This document shows positions 35,642-47,021 of a stretch of 64,000 nt of DNA, one piece after another; the first letter of the stretch is position 1, and each line of letters opens with the position of its first letter. The translations under genes and the position numbers were made by a program. Source of the stretch: Saxidomus purpurata (Eukaryota; Mollusca; Bivalvia; Venerida; Veneridae); NCBI GenBank assembly GCA_022818135.1, contig JAFMSR010000005.1:33880434-33944433 (forward strand). The letters run 5' to 3'. Below the pieces are notes generated by a model that did no database searches, was not told the DNA's origin, and saw only the letters and a program-made list of their open reading frames with translations.

Positions 35642-35779
35642 GTTATACAGATTCTTGACGGTGTATACGGACTCGTATAGCCTGTTCGTGCCGATATTGG
35701 CCCGAGCCGTTAGGCGAGGGTTTATATCGGCACGAACAGGCTATACGAGTCCGTATACACCGTCAAGAATCTGTATAAC
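35642..35779. repeat. Perfect 56-bp inverted repeat with 26-base loop
   Basis: Bases 35,642-35,697 (GTTATACAGATTCTTGACGG ... GTGCCGATAT) are an exact reverse complement of 35,724-35,779. The loop contains CCCGAGCCGTTAGGCGAGGG. No mismatch in 56 pairs. Confidence 0.97.
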
Positions 35780-36905
35780 GAATTTATAATACCGCAGATT
35801 TGTTTGAAAGACAAGATAACTACCTAAATTGTCAACAAAATTGTCGAAATATTGCTGTTATATTTATAAATGACAAAAAGCCGATACCCATGAGTAGTAC
35901 TCCCATGGGAGCCCCCAATTCCTTTACCTTCGTATGATTCCGTACGGCGCTCGTTATCAGCCGATCTTAGTTTTTTCTCAGTAATTCAATAGAAAGAAAA
36001 ATAATCCTGTGGCTTACGGTGTTTTCGACCCGAGAACAAAGTATAGCATGGCATTTTGTATTATTTGCAGTCACATAATAATTAATTTCCGTTAAACCGG
36101 TCCCATTTCGAATTTATTACGTCATCAGTTCAAGACTACGTCACCGAGACAGTAATGTTTGTAGCGTGTGGACTGGATAAACACAGATTTCTTTTTAATT
36201 TATTACTTCGGCTTTAAGTTATTGATGTGACACAAAATAAGGATAAACAGCGTTGTTTTATTGGAGTTGGACTTCACATTATTTCAAGACAAGTGAAATA
36301 GGACTACAATAGTGATGCATTAACAGGATAGAAAAGGACATTTGTTTTCAGATTTTCCTCTGATCTGGCGGTATTTTATTTCGTCATTCCAGAGGTTGAA
36401 TTTGTACATGAATGTCCTGTCAGCAGCCGTTAGTTGCAGAAAGGAATACCATTAATTCGAAGAGTACTTATTAGTGTCAATGACAGTGTTTTCATTTTCA
36501 AAAAACAATTCCACTGCCACTGGGATTCATGTTCATGGTGAACTTGATCGACTGAAATGAGATTTCATATCCGTAACCCGTTTTGACTCGGGAGAAACGA
36601 AGGTAAAGATAGCATCAATGTAAGTTTTAATGTCTATGAATTTGATTTATTTTTCCAAACGACATGTGCAGTGCTTACAAACGTCGCTGAAAAAATTGAA
36701 TCGGTGGAACGGCGGCCATTTTGTTTTGAATGTAAACAATGTTTACAGAGTTTCTCTAGCCAATCAGAAAAGGCAAAACCGATGAGGCTCCAAATGGGAG
36801 ACGGTATATACGGGATTGCTCACGGTGTATACGGTCTCATATACAGGGGCTCTTGACCAATCAGAATCTATCAAATGTATCTGCGGTATTATAAACTGTT
36901 ATATA
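35777..36905. mobile_element. ~1.1-kb non-autonomous element with ATAATACCGCAGAT termini
   Basis: TTTATAATACCGCAGAT near 35,784 is matched in reverse complement by ATCTGCGGTATTATAAA near 36,880. CGGTGTATACGG near the right end echoes the same phrase in the adjoining 56-bp palindrome, so the palindrome may be the left terminal structure of this element. ACCAATCAGAATCT precedes the right end. No ORF of note. Confidence 0.6.
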
Positions 36906-37885
36906 CGCCGGACTTGTGAAGGGACAAAGGGATGTCTCCGGAACTAAGATTGTATATTGCACTTTCCCTAAATGCTAAAACAATCACCTCTTTCCAGATA
37001 CGTTGGTTATGCGAATTATTCAGCCTCAGTCAAAATGTATATACATTTATTTTGAAAAAGGCTTTACGGCCGCAACATGTCGATAAATGTTTTTACTATT
37101 AGTGCGTTGATTTTCTGTTTCCACATTATATCAGCATCAACCACGAAACTCTAAAATACTGTACATGTACATGCAAATTACGTGAAAGCGATTCACTTCT
37201 TGGATTTTTTAAATTAAAACATGCTAGTTTGGAAATGCATTTTATGGTTACATTTAAATATTACTTAATTTCACGACACTGCGACAGTGTTTGTTTATCA
37301 AAGCTTAGTTCCTAATTTTCTGTCGAAGTCGGACCAAAACATCATCAACTGATACTTTCATAGTGTCGTGAAACGAACTATGGCATTAAAAAAGATCATT
37401 TTGAATTACTTAACCGATGCTTATAAACATAAGTCCAGCCACTAAATTACACAAGGGCTGACGTCATGCGCTTTTCACACATGTATCAAATAATATAAGT
37501 ATAATTCGGTTTACCTGCATCATATGCAATATTTTTTTCAAATCTTTAGTACGATCCATCAATTTTATTGGACGAGAAAGTATGTCAAACAATAATAATT
37601 CTTGCAATCTTCTCTTTGAGGAAGTGTTGACTGATTTTATGAATACGATTATTACTGTTAAAAGGATTTAGATTATAAGGAGGCTTTTTGCACGTGTGCA
37701 AATTAGATGCATAGCACCTGGCTCTTTAAAATTACACCGACGACAGAATAATTTGTTAATTGTAGCAAAAAAAAAAAAAACAAAAAAAAAACAGGCAGAA
37801 ATAAATTGTTCGATGTAGTCTCAGGTAGAAATGTAGAGCAACACTGGTGTATGTGTGCTCAAAGGAGAATCACATACAATGAAAT
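36906..37885. other. Interior of the long-armed inverted-repeat element
   Basis: No transposase. A minus-strand open stretch at about 37,520-37,650 reads RRLQELLLFDILSRP; see findings. A poly-A tract lies at 37,770-37,791. Confidence 0.35.
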
Positions 37886-38288
37886 GTATGAAAACACCGA
37901 CGATCGCAGTGAAGTAGATGTAAATATTTCCTATATATTTTCTCGTAAAACGATCGATCTTTGGCCTCAACATCTATCGATTTGGATGAAATTTTGATAA
38001 ATGGCCGAGGTACTTTCGGTTTCTATTCGTGAAAGCTCCCACCTGACCAGATTCAACCTTCAATAACTTCAAAACTGTGAATCATTGCGGTTGGAAACAA
38101 ATAATCGTGAGAAGGTTACATATAACCATTGACTAACGGCATATTCATATAATTTCCTAGCGTAAAGAAAACGACTTTCCCTGGTATGAATGCGCTTGAC
38201 CTCGTTAAAAAAACACGTTTTCCGCCATTTTCTAAAGTTTGCTCTCAATTTTCTCACTTAAACCAAGTTTGCACTCACTATACACCTT

Positions 38289-38830
38289 CCCCCCATATTA
38301 TAGGTATGCGTTCTGTGCGCCTAATAAGATTAAAAAGATCTACAAGAGTATATATGAGACTACTATCCCTGTGCATAATGTGTTCGTTTTGTATTGGTGT
38401 CTTGCGAGTTCGAAGTGATTTGATGACTTTTAATATTTCGTCAAATGTAAACTCGCCGTTGATGAACTCATGTGGTATGCTGGACGATGAATTTATGGAA
38501 TATTTGTCATCTATTAGTACCTCACTTGTTGAATTAATATTCGAGTAGTCAGAGGGGTCATATAAGTTATTAAAGTGTTCTGCAAAAGCGTCAGCGATCT
38601 GGCTTGTTTCGTTAAGAATGACATCATTTACAATTATCTCGAATAAATTTGCCTTTAGTTTGCCTTTCTGTTTTCTTAAAAGATGCCAAAATAATTTAAA
38701 GCCAACGCCTGCGGCATTATCAATTTCCCCAGATTCGTGTGCCTTCTCAACTTTAAACGTCTGTATCTCTATCAAAACGGCATATTACAAGTTGACACTT
38801 GGCAGACTTATAGAGAAATGGTTGAAGTTT
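38289..38830 (-). pseudogene. LINE ORF2 fragment, linker and start of reverse transcriptase
   Basis: Minus-strand frame with FWHLLRKQKGK, ADAFAEHFNNLYDP, FTFDEILKVIKSLRTRKTP, LVDLFNLIRRTERIPIIW. This is the segment between endonuclease and reverse transcriptase fingers of a mollusc non-LTR element; KTP replaces the usual KAPG. The frame stops at the arm of the inverted-repeat element (IPIIW is normally followed by the conserved KKGD-type region), and upstream sequence degrades above about 38,780. A dead copy. Confidence 0.8.
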
Positions 38831-39929
38831 GTCCCCGGTTATTCATTTTATTCATGTCTGAATAGTAATATTCATAATTAATGCCGAATGCGAAAACACT
38901 CGATTTTCGGTAAAACTTTCGTATTTACAGAGGATTTCCTCCTCATTTGCGGTGCCTATTTAGACATAATTTCACGTGCTGATTCCTTGGTTTATGCTGA
39001 AACAATATATACTGGCCGTTACTCACGAAGACAGCAGAAAAGCCAACACAATTCACAAATACCTACCCTGCGTAAAAACGCGCATTTGAATGTGGAGCCG
39101 CTGACAGGGCCATAACCGCTGTCTACGCCGGAGGTTGTACACTGTGAATATGAAAGCCTGTAAACCTCCTGGGCACATCATCCAAAGGTTGATAGGCAGT
39201 GGAAGTCTTGTTTCAGAACAGGATTCTGACCCAATTGCAAATACAACACATAATTCCGTTCAAAGCAAAAATAACGTAAAATAGGGACCCCGTTGTAAAT
39301 GATATTTCCTTTCCCGTTCGTTCGTTCGTTCAACCAGGTTTTCAAATGTTTTATTATCGTAATGCATTTTGGTCGGAGATTATTTGTTTATAATGTTATA
39401 TTTTAAACCAATGTGACAGTGGTTGTAGATTAAATCAAAGCTCTGGAAGTACTGGTAGAGCGATGAAGTAAAGGTAATTAACGCACATAAAACTATACTC
39501 TAGTTTCTTCTATGAGAACTGTTAGAACAGAAAATTACAGTGGTGTTCACTTTAAAGAAGCTGTGTTCAAGGTCCAAAGATTTAAGATGGAACACCACTG
39601 TAATTTTCCTTCTTTTATTATTTACTTTAATTTGTATCAAAAGTAACACTATTGGAACACCAATAATGAATTAATATATGTAGAATCGTTCTATTAATAC
39701 TCGGGGTATTCCTAACTTGTATTTTCTTATTGACTGTGGATCATTTGTAGTACAGAGTGCCCGAGCGTAGTTAAAGTACTTTCACTTTCGTGTCATCCGG
39801 CGCCCCGTCGGCAAACAAAAAGAAAAATCAGTATCTGAGTTTTCTAGAAATAATAATTGATTGAAAAGATAAATATATAATTTGATAGAACTTTAAAGTA
39901 GTTATTACTTTTCCGTTTTTGGCTAGATT
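38831..39929. other. Unannotated sequence with one short hairpin
   Basis: No gene recognised. TTCG repeats (CGTTCGTTCGTTC) lie near 39,318. Confidence 0.4.
39530..39608. repeat. Hairpin with perfect 19-bp arms
   Basis: GAAAATTACAGTGGTGTTC at 39,530-39,548 is the exact reverse complement of 39,590-39,608, separated by 41 bases. Confidence 0.9.
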
Positions 39930-41640
39930 GAACAAAGACAAGCAACTTATTCCTGTGGCCATCTCACGTCTATCATATACATGTACCATAATTATGACTG
40001 TATAGAATAAAGACATTCAACAATTACCTGTGGCCATATGTGACCTGTTAGATCATATTGAACAAAAACAGACATCACATTCCTCTGGCGATCTTTTGAA
40101 TATCATGCCATAATTCAGACTCTAATGAGGATTACAAGCACCAACTTCCTGTGGCAATCTGTTGCCTATTATACATCATGAGTCTGGCTCTTTGAACAAA
40201 GACATGCGTCAACTTCCTATGGCCATATGTGGCTTATCGTATCATGTAATTCTGGCTTTATTGAACAAAGACAAGCATCCGATTCCTGTGGCTATCTGTA
40301 GCCGATCATATACCATAATTCTAGCTGTATAGAACAAAGACAATTATCAATTTCCTGTGGCCATGTGCTACCTGCCATATCATGTAATTCTGGCTTCATT
40401 GAACAATGACAAGCATCAGTTTCCTGTGGCCATCTGTCGACTATCATATGCCATAATTCAGGTTCTATTGAAGAATGACAAGCATCCAATTTCTGTGGCA
40501 ATCTGTAGCCTATCGTAAAATGTCATTCTGGCTGTATAAGACAAAGACATTTTTCAATTTGCTATGGCCATCTCTGACCCGTCATATCATGTAATTCTGA
40601 CTATATTGAACAAAGAAAAGCATCAACATCCTGTGGCCATCTGTCGCCTATCATAAACCATAATTCTGGCTGTACTGAACAAAGACATGTATGAATTTCC
40701 TGTGGCCATCTTCATGCTATTTGGGCTTTGTTTTATTGAACTATGAGAAGCATCAGTCATGTGGCAACCTGTGGCATATTATACACTATAAGTCTAGCTC
40801 TATTGAACAAAGACAAGCATCAATTTCCTGTGACCATCTGTGGCTTTTATACACCATAAGTCTGGCTCTATTGAACAAGGTCATGTATCAAATTCATGTG
40901 GCCATCTGTGGCCTTTCTTATAGTGTAATTTTGGCTCTACTGAACAAAAACAATTATCAATTTCCTGCGGCCATCTGTGACCTGTCATATCATGTAATTC
41001 TGGATATATTTAACAAAGACAAGCATCCAATTCCTGTTGCTATCTGTCGCCTATACCATAATACTTACTGTACTGAGCAAAGACATGTATAAATTTCCTG
41101 TGGCCATCTCTGACCTGCCATATCATGTAATTCTGGCTCTATTGAACAAAAACATGCATCAATGTGCTATTGCCATCATTGACCTGTCATATCATGTTTT
41201 TCTGGCTATATTTAATAAAGACAAGCATCGATTTCCTGTGACCATCTATTGCTTTTCGTATGATGTAATTCTGGCAATACCTGTCATATCATGTTTTTCT
41301 GGCTATATTTATATAAAGACAAGCATCGATTTCCTGTGGCTTATCGTACGATGTTATTCTGGCAATACTGAACAAAGACATGCACCAATTCGCGTAAGCC
41401 ATCTGTGACCTATTATACACCATAAGTCTGGCTATATTGAACAAAGGCAATCATCAATTTCCTATGACCATCTGCCGACTATCATATGCCATAATTAAGG
41501 CCCAATGGATGAGTGACAAGTTTCAAATTCCTGTAGCTATCTGTGGCCTATTATACACTTTAACTCTAGCTCTATTTATTAAAGACATGCATCAATTTCC
41601 TGTAGCCATCTGTGGTCTATCGTATAATTTAATTCTGACT
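39930..41640 (+). repeat. 69-bp satellite, left arm (forward orientation)
   Basis: About 24 tandem monomers of the form GAACAAAGACAAGCATCAAT then TTCCTGTGGCCATCTGTGGC and a variable tail. Three tail types recur (TATACCATAATTCTGGC; TATCATGTAATTCTGG; TATACACCATAAGTCTGGC), suggesting higher-order organisation. 69 is divisible by three, giving spurious ORFs with a 23-residue period. Confidence 0.92.
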
Positions 41641-42025
41641 GTACTGATGCATATCTTTGTTCAATAGAGCCAGACTTGTTGTTTATAATAGGCCATAGAT
41701 GGCCACATTAAATTGATACTTGTAACCTTCAAAATTTACAAAAAATACTATCAATCAGATCTATATTTGCCATCAAATCTTAACTCAAAGTGCAATGCCT
41801 CCTATCTCATCCATGGTACTCTGTAGGCTTTGAAGACTAGTTGCTCCAAATGTCTGGCCATTGGCGCAAACATTTTCTGATAGGCATATTTGTTGGCGCA
41901 AACTAAAATTGTCCATGAGGAAACCCTGTAAGATTATACGACCATGACCCCTGATAATTTAAAAATGACCCTCCAAATTTCATGCCCAATGGTCAGTGAC
42001 CCTTGACTTTCAAAGGTTAGTGGAA
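41641..42025. repeat. Spacer between the two satellite arms
   Basis: The orientation flips at about 41,640, with one or two reverse monomers to about 41,720. Then about 300 bases of non-satellite sequence follow, containing GACCCTTGACTTTCAAAGG and TTGGCGCAAAC repeated twice. Confidence 0.7.
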
Positions 42026-43795
42026 CCCCTGCTTGTCATTGTTCAATTTTGCCAGAATTACATGATATGGCAGGTCAGATATGGCCACAGGAAATTGATA
42101 CATTTCCTTTGTTCCATTTCTTTGTTCAGAACAGCCAGAATCATGGTTTATGATAGGCGACAGATGGTCACAAGAATTTGATGCGTGTCTTTGTTCAATA
42201 GGGCCAGACTTATGGGGTATAATAGGCCACAGCAAATTGATGCATGTCTTTGTTCAATGGAGCCAAATTTACATTGTACGATGGTCACAGGAATTTGATG
42301 CTTTTCTTCGTGCTATATAGGTAGAACTACATGATATGACAGGCCAGAGAAGGCCACAGGAAATTGAAACATATCTTTGCTCAGTACAGCTAAAATTACT
42401 GTATATGGTAGGCGACAGATGGCCACAGGAAATTGATGCTTGTCTTTGTTCGTCATGATATGACAGGTCAGAGATAGCAACAGGAAATTGATGCTTGTCA
42501 TTGCTTTGGTTGAGGCAGAATTACATTATATATGATAGGCCATAGATGGTCACATGACTTTGATGCATGGCTGTGTTCCATTGAGTCAGACTTATGGTGT
42601 ATAATAGGCCACAGACCGCCACATGGATTTGATGCTTGTCATTCCTCAATAGAGCCTGAATTATAGTATATGATAGTCGAAAGATTACTAAAGGAAATGG
42701 ATGCTTGTCCTTGTTCAATATATCCAGAATTACATATTAAGACAAGTCAGAGATGGCCACAGGAAATTGATACTTGTCTTTGTTTATTACAGCTAGAAGT
42801 ATGGTATATGATAATCGACATACGGCCACATCAAATTGATGCATGTCTTTGTTTAGTAGAGCCAGATTTACATTATACAATAGGCCACCCACAGATAGCC
42901 ACAGGAATTTGATGCTTGTCTATATTCAATAGATCTGACTTATGGTGTATAATAGGCAACAGATGGCCACATCAAATTGATGCATGTCTTAGTTTAGTAG
43001 AGCCAGAATTATGGTATAGAATAGGGGACAAATGGCCACAGGAATTTGATGCTTGTCTTTGTGCAATATAGCTTGAAAACCATGATACGACAGGTCATAA
43101 ATGGCCACAAGAAATTGATGCATGTCTTTCTTCAGTAGAGCCAGAATTATGGTTTATGATACTCAACAGATGGCCACAGGAAATTGATACATGACTTTTT
43201 TGTTCAATAAAGCCAGAATTACCAATTCAGTCAGAATTGTGGTACATGTATATGATAGGCGATAGATGGCCACAGGAATTTGATTCTTGTTTTTTGTTAG
43301 CCAGACTCATGGTGTATAATAGGCCACAGGTTGCAACTTGAATTTGATGCTTGTCATTTCTCAATTATGGTATATGATAGTCGAAAGATGGCCACAGGAA
43401 ATAAATGCTTCTCTGTGTTCATTTTAGCCAGAATTATATGATATGACAGGTTGTTTAATAGACCCGCCAGACGTATAGTCTATGATAGGCCACATTTGAT
43501 GCTTGTTTGGTTCTATACAGCCAGGCGTGTGGTATATGATAAGCCACAGATCACCATGAGAATTTGATGTTAGTCTTTGTTAAAAATAGTCTGAAATGTA
43601 TGAGATGACTGCTAGGTCACACATGGCCACGGGCAATTGATAATTGTCTTTGTTCTATACAGCCAGAATTATGGTATATGACAAGCCAGTGTTGGCCACA
43701 GGAAATTGATGCATGTTTGTGTTCAATAGACGATAGGTCAGAGATGACCACAGAAACCCTGGAATTCGATGCTTGTCTTTGTTAGATGCAGGCAT
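42026..43795 (-). repeat. 69-bp satellite, right arm (reverse orientation)
   Basis: The same monomer family as 39,930-41,640 in reverse complement (GCCACAGGAAATTGATGC, TGTCTTTGTTCAATAGAGCC). About 24 monomers carry the same three tail types. Together the arms form a head-to-head array of about 3.8 kb. Confidence 0.92.
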
Positions 43796-43984
43796 AAACA
43801 AACAAAAAATGTATGTGAAGCCAGAGATGACCATGGCGTTTATATACATTAAATGAATAGCCTCTTATATTGTAACACATTTCAACTTTTTTTTACTCTT
43901 ATTCATTCACTTAACATCGTGATCTGCATACATTAAGGAGTTTGAAGAAACATGTCTGAAATATGACGAATGAAAGGACATAGC

Positions 43985-44330
43985 ATAGACCCTTGAGATT
44001 ATCCAGATATGCCATTGGTTGACTAAATTCCTTTTTTTTCTAGAAGTGGGCAAATGGATAAAAGATATCTATGAGCTATTATATCAGTTCGAATATTTTG
44101 TATTGCGCCTAGCACTGGCCCTTGAGGTATGCCACAGCCGGGATTAATTCACCTCCTTTTTTTCTACATTTGACAATGGCTTTTATATTACACCTAGCAC
44201 TGACCCTTATAATATAACACAGCTGGGATTATTTCGCCTTTTTTTGCTACAATTGGTAATGGCTTTTATATTGCATCTAACACTAACCCTTGTGATATGC
44301 CACAACCAGGATTAATTCGCTTTAAATTAT
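43985..44330 (-). repeat. Degenerate ~80-bp tandem units with a reverse-transcriptase-like motif
   Basis: Units near 44,108, 44,194 and 44,273 contain, on the minus strand, sequence translating to PGCGIPQGPVLGAI in the best unit. This resembles the PQGSVLGP region of LINE reverse transcriptase. The other units carry stops. Either a fragment of a LINE was amplified in tandem or the match is chance. Confidence 0.45.
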
Positions 44331-44810
44331 CTACAATTTGCAATCAATAAAAAAATCGTTGATCTTTTATATAGAATATAAACAAGTCGTTGGTCTACTA
44401 TATTGATCAGTTATTTTATAATGCAATTAGTTTAGTTTTTAGTTTAATCATATTTTCTTGCATATATACAAAAATGTATACATGTGCACACAAACAAACA
44501 TATGACACAACAAAACAAAAGCAAATGGGTCGGGCCACAAGTTCTATCAACATTAATGGACGGCCCTTCCCAATAGAATAGAACAATATATAGATTGCAA
44601 TATTATTAAAAACATGTAGTTAATTGCATTTACTGTAAATCAATATATAATGCAATTTAATAGTTGACCCTGAATTACGTATCATTCACGTTTAAACAAA
44701 AGTCGAGCATAAAGGACATTGTCAAATGCATTTCTTTAAGCTTAATTGATACAAGTATATACAATTGGCACTTCATTTAGCGTAAATATTAAAACAAGTG
44801 ACAGGAAATT
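44331..44810. other. Unannotated AT-rich sequence
   Basis: No gene or known repeat recognised. Confidence 0.4.
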
Positions 44811-45660
44811 GTCACAAAACCAGGTTTTCATTTTCCAGTCTGCTGGCCGAGCGCAAATGTTTAAATATCTTGAGAAATGTAGGAGGAAGTGGGCACGTGA
44901 CAGTATTCTTCTATATATAACATATGTGGAAAAAAAGCAAAGGGCCATGATTCAGGCAAAAATTATAAAAAAAAAAGAAAAAAAACTTGCTCTGTGTGGG
45001 GTTTGAACCGCTGGTCTCATGAGAAATTTTGTCATCTTACTGTAACAGAATACTCCAAAGTATACAGGACTGGTAATCTATTCTAAAAATAGACAGTAAT
45101 AACAGAGTATTCTCCCTTTTATATATACTTAAATAAGGAGACACAAAATTGCTAACGGACGGACGGACGGACGACCAGGGGCAGAACATTATATATTCAA
45201 AATTCTTTAGTTCACAATTATAGTTCTGTGAAAGTTTGGTTGAGAAATGTAGGAGTTGCACACAGAAGAGTATTTCTATATATATTACATTATGTGGAAA
45301 AAAACAAAGGCCCATAATTCTGTCAAAAATGATCAAAATCCGACAATATGCGCCAGGGCACTTGGTGACAATAATTCTGTGAAAGTTTGGTTGAAATCCC
45401 TTGAGAAGTGTAGAGCGCACAGAAGAATTACATATGTGAAAAAAACAAAAGGCCATAATTCTGTCAAAAATGACCAAATCACAAAACCCCGACAATATGC
45501 GCCAGGGCACTTCATGACAATACTTCTGTGAAAGTTTGGTTGAAATCCGTTGAGAAATGTAGGAGGAGTTGCGCACAGAAGAAATTGTTTACGCCCGCCC
45601 GCCCGCCGACATACCTCAATCTAATAACCAGGATTTTTCCTTCGGAAAACCTGGTTAAAA
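44811..45660. repeat. Bivalve-type repeat cluster with ~150-bp units and CCAGG ends
   Basis: It begins near AAAACCAGGTTTTC and ends at ACCAGGATTTTTCCTTCGG then AAAACCTGGTT, a hairpin. Internal units share GTGAAAGTTTGGTTGAAATC, GGCCATAATTCTGTCAAAAA and GACAATATGCGCCAGGGCAC. A (GGAC)n run lies near 45,157 and a (CCCG)n run near 45,590. Between units, minus-strand sequence at 44,996-45,045 has a B-box-like GGTTCAAACCCC. Non-coding. Confidence 0.7.
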
Positions 45661-47021
45661 ATAACAATTACTGTAGAGCTTTTATAACATTTAGCGTTGT
45701 TCAACCGCCCGACGGATGGCCAGATCTCACAGATCCCATAGATGGACAAAAGATAAATCCGTTTACCTGACCGTTCATGACGTCAGAGAGACACATTTTA
45801 AAACAGCGGGAAGATTGCCGAGCAACAATCAAATTGCAGCCAGGTAAAATTTATGTTCTCTCTACTCTACAGGCTACACAGGCGTTGAGAGCATGATAAA
45901 ACTGTTTATTATTACATTATTAAACAGTATTTTTATACATTTTCTAAAAAAAATCCCTTTACCAAAAATTCCCCTCCCGAAGCCCGCCACCTCGGGCGGA
46001 AAAAAAACACCGCCAAAAAAAAATGCGTTTGTCAAGGTAACTTTATTTTTTAATTGGATAAAGATTTTAAGTTGGTGTTAATATCGGCTTTATCTTTCTT
46101 GTACCATGAAATCTTAAAACGATGGATAGAAATCACCTGGTTTTTGGACGAAACATTCTGGGCCATCCAGAGTATTCATAGATAAGTTCATGAAAGGTTG
46201 GCAAACCACTGATGTATGAGGATGGGACGAAATAGCGGCAGAATTTTTTAAATCGGGAATTCATGCATTTCTAAGGTTGTATTTGCCAATTTGTCAGTTT
46301 ATTGGTTATTTTCAAACATTATGTTGACTGTTCCTGTAGTAATGGTCCATGGAAACGCTGAAATCCTTGTATAATAATTTTTTTTACACGTTGAAAAGTA
46401 TGCTAATAATTAGCTCAACTAACTGTGCGCCATGGCTTTTTGCTATGTACGACAGCCGCCCTTTGCATGTATGTAATATCAGTTTGTAAAATTGGTCAGT
46501 CTTGCAGCTAGGTAATAATCTGACGACGATTCCAAGGTTTGAATAAAACTTACAGGAAACAAGAGTCACTAATAAGAATCGCTATACACTGTTTTGACAG
46601 TTGATAATTTTGAAGGCGTCGCCTGTAAGGCACTCTCAACCAATCAGAACACAAAGAGTTTCCGATAACAGATCACAACATAGATGCAGATCTCATGGAC
46701 ATCTGTCAATCACTGTATGAATATGTTGGGCGCTGTTACAAAAACACCAAATCTTTTTATTTTGTTAATTGGTTGAAAGATTTAATTAGTGGCATGTTTT
46801 GAGCATCGTGACTTGTCAGTTAATTATTATGTAATCTGACACCTCCGTTTGAAAAGTTATGAATCACTGCTAACTGTAGTCCGGGCAATTTATCTAAGAT
46901 GATAGTGACAATTAACATGAACTTGTGTCAACACATCAGTTTTGTCAACTAATCCACTGTACATAATGCTGGTATGTCTTGAATTATCAATATCATGTAT
47001 CAGGGTATTTACCATGTATAT
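45661..47021. other. Unannotated sequence
   Basis: No convincing gene. A minus-strand open frame at 46,384-46,569 and a sequence CCAATCAGAACAC near 46,640 are the only items of note. Confidence 0.35.

Larger units (their letters stand above)
34638..38288. mobile_element. Element with ~405-bp inverted arms (34,638-35,048 and 37,886-38,288)
   Basis: The left arm (GGTGTATAGTGAGTGCAAAC at its outer end) is repeated in reverse complement on the right. Conceptual translations RANFRKWRKTCF and VSNRNDSQF occur on the plus strand at 34.7 kb and on the minus strand at 38.1-38.2 kb, and agreement continues through IDDEARDLL versus its counterpart. Identity is roughly 80-85% by eye. The interior, 2.8 kb, has no transposase ORF. 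The right end abuts a LINE ORF2 fragment whose frame is cut at that point, consistent with insertion or a rearrangement. Confidence 0.7.

Noticed and set aside
40691..42912. Hydrophobic 23-residue-period ORFs across the 69-bp satellite
   Set aside because: Same effect with a 69-bp unit. Frames are broken by frequent indels and appear on both strands of an inverted array.
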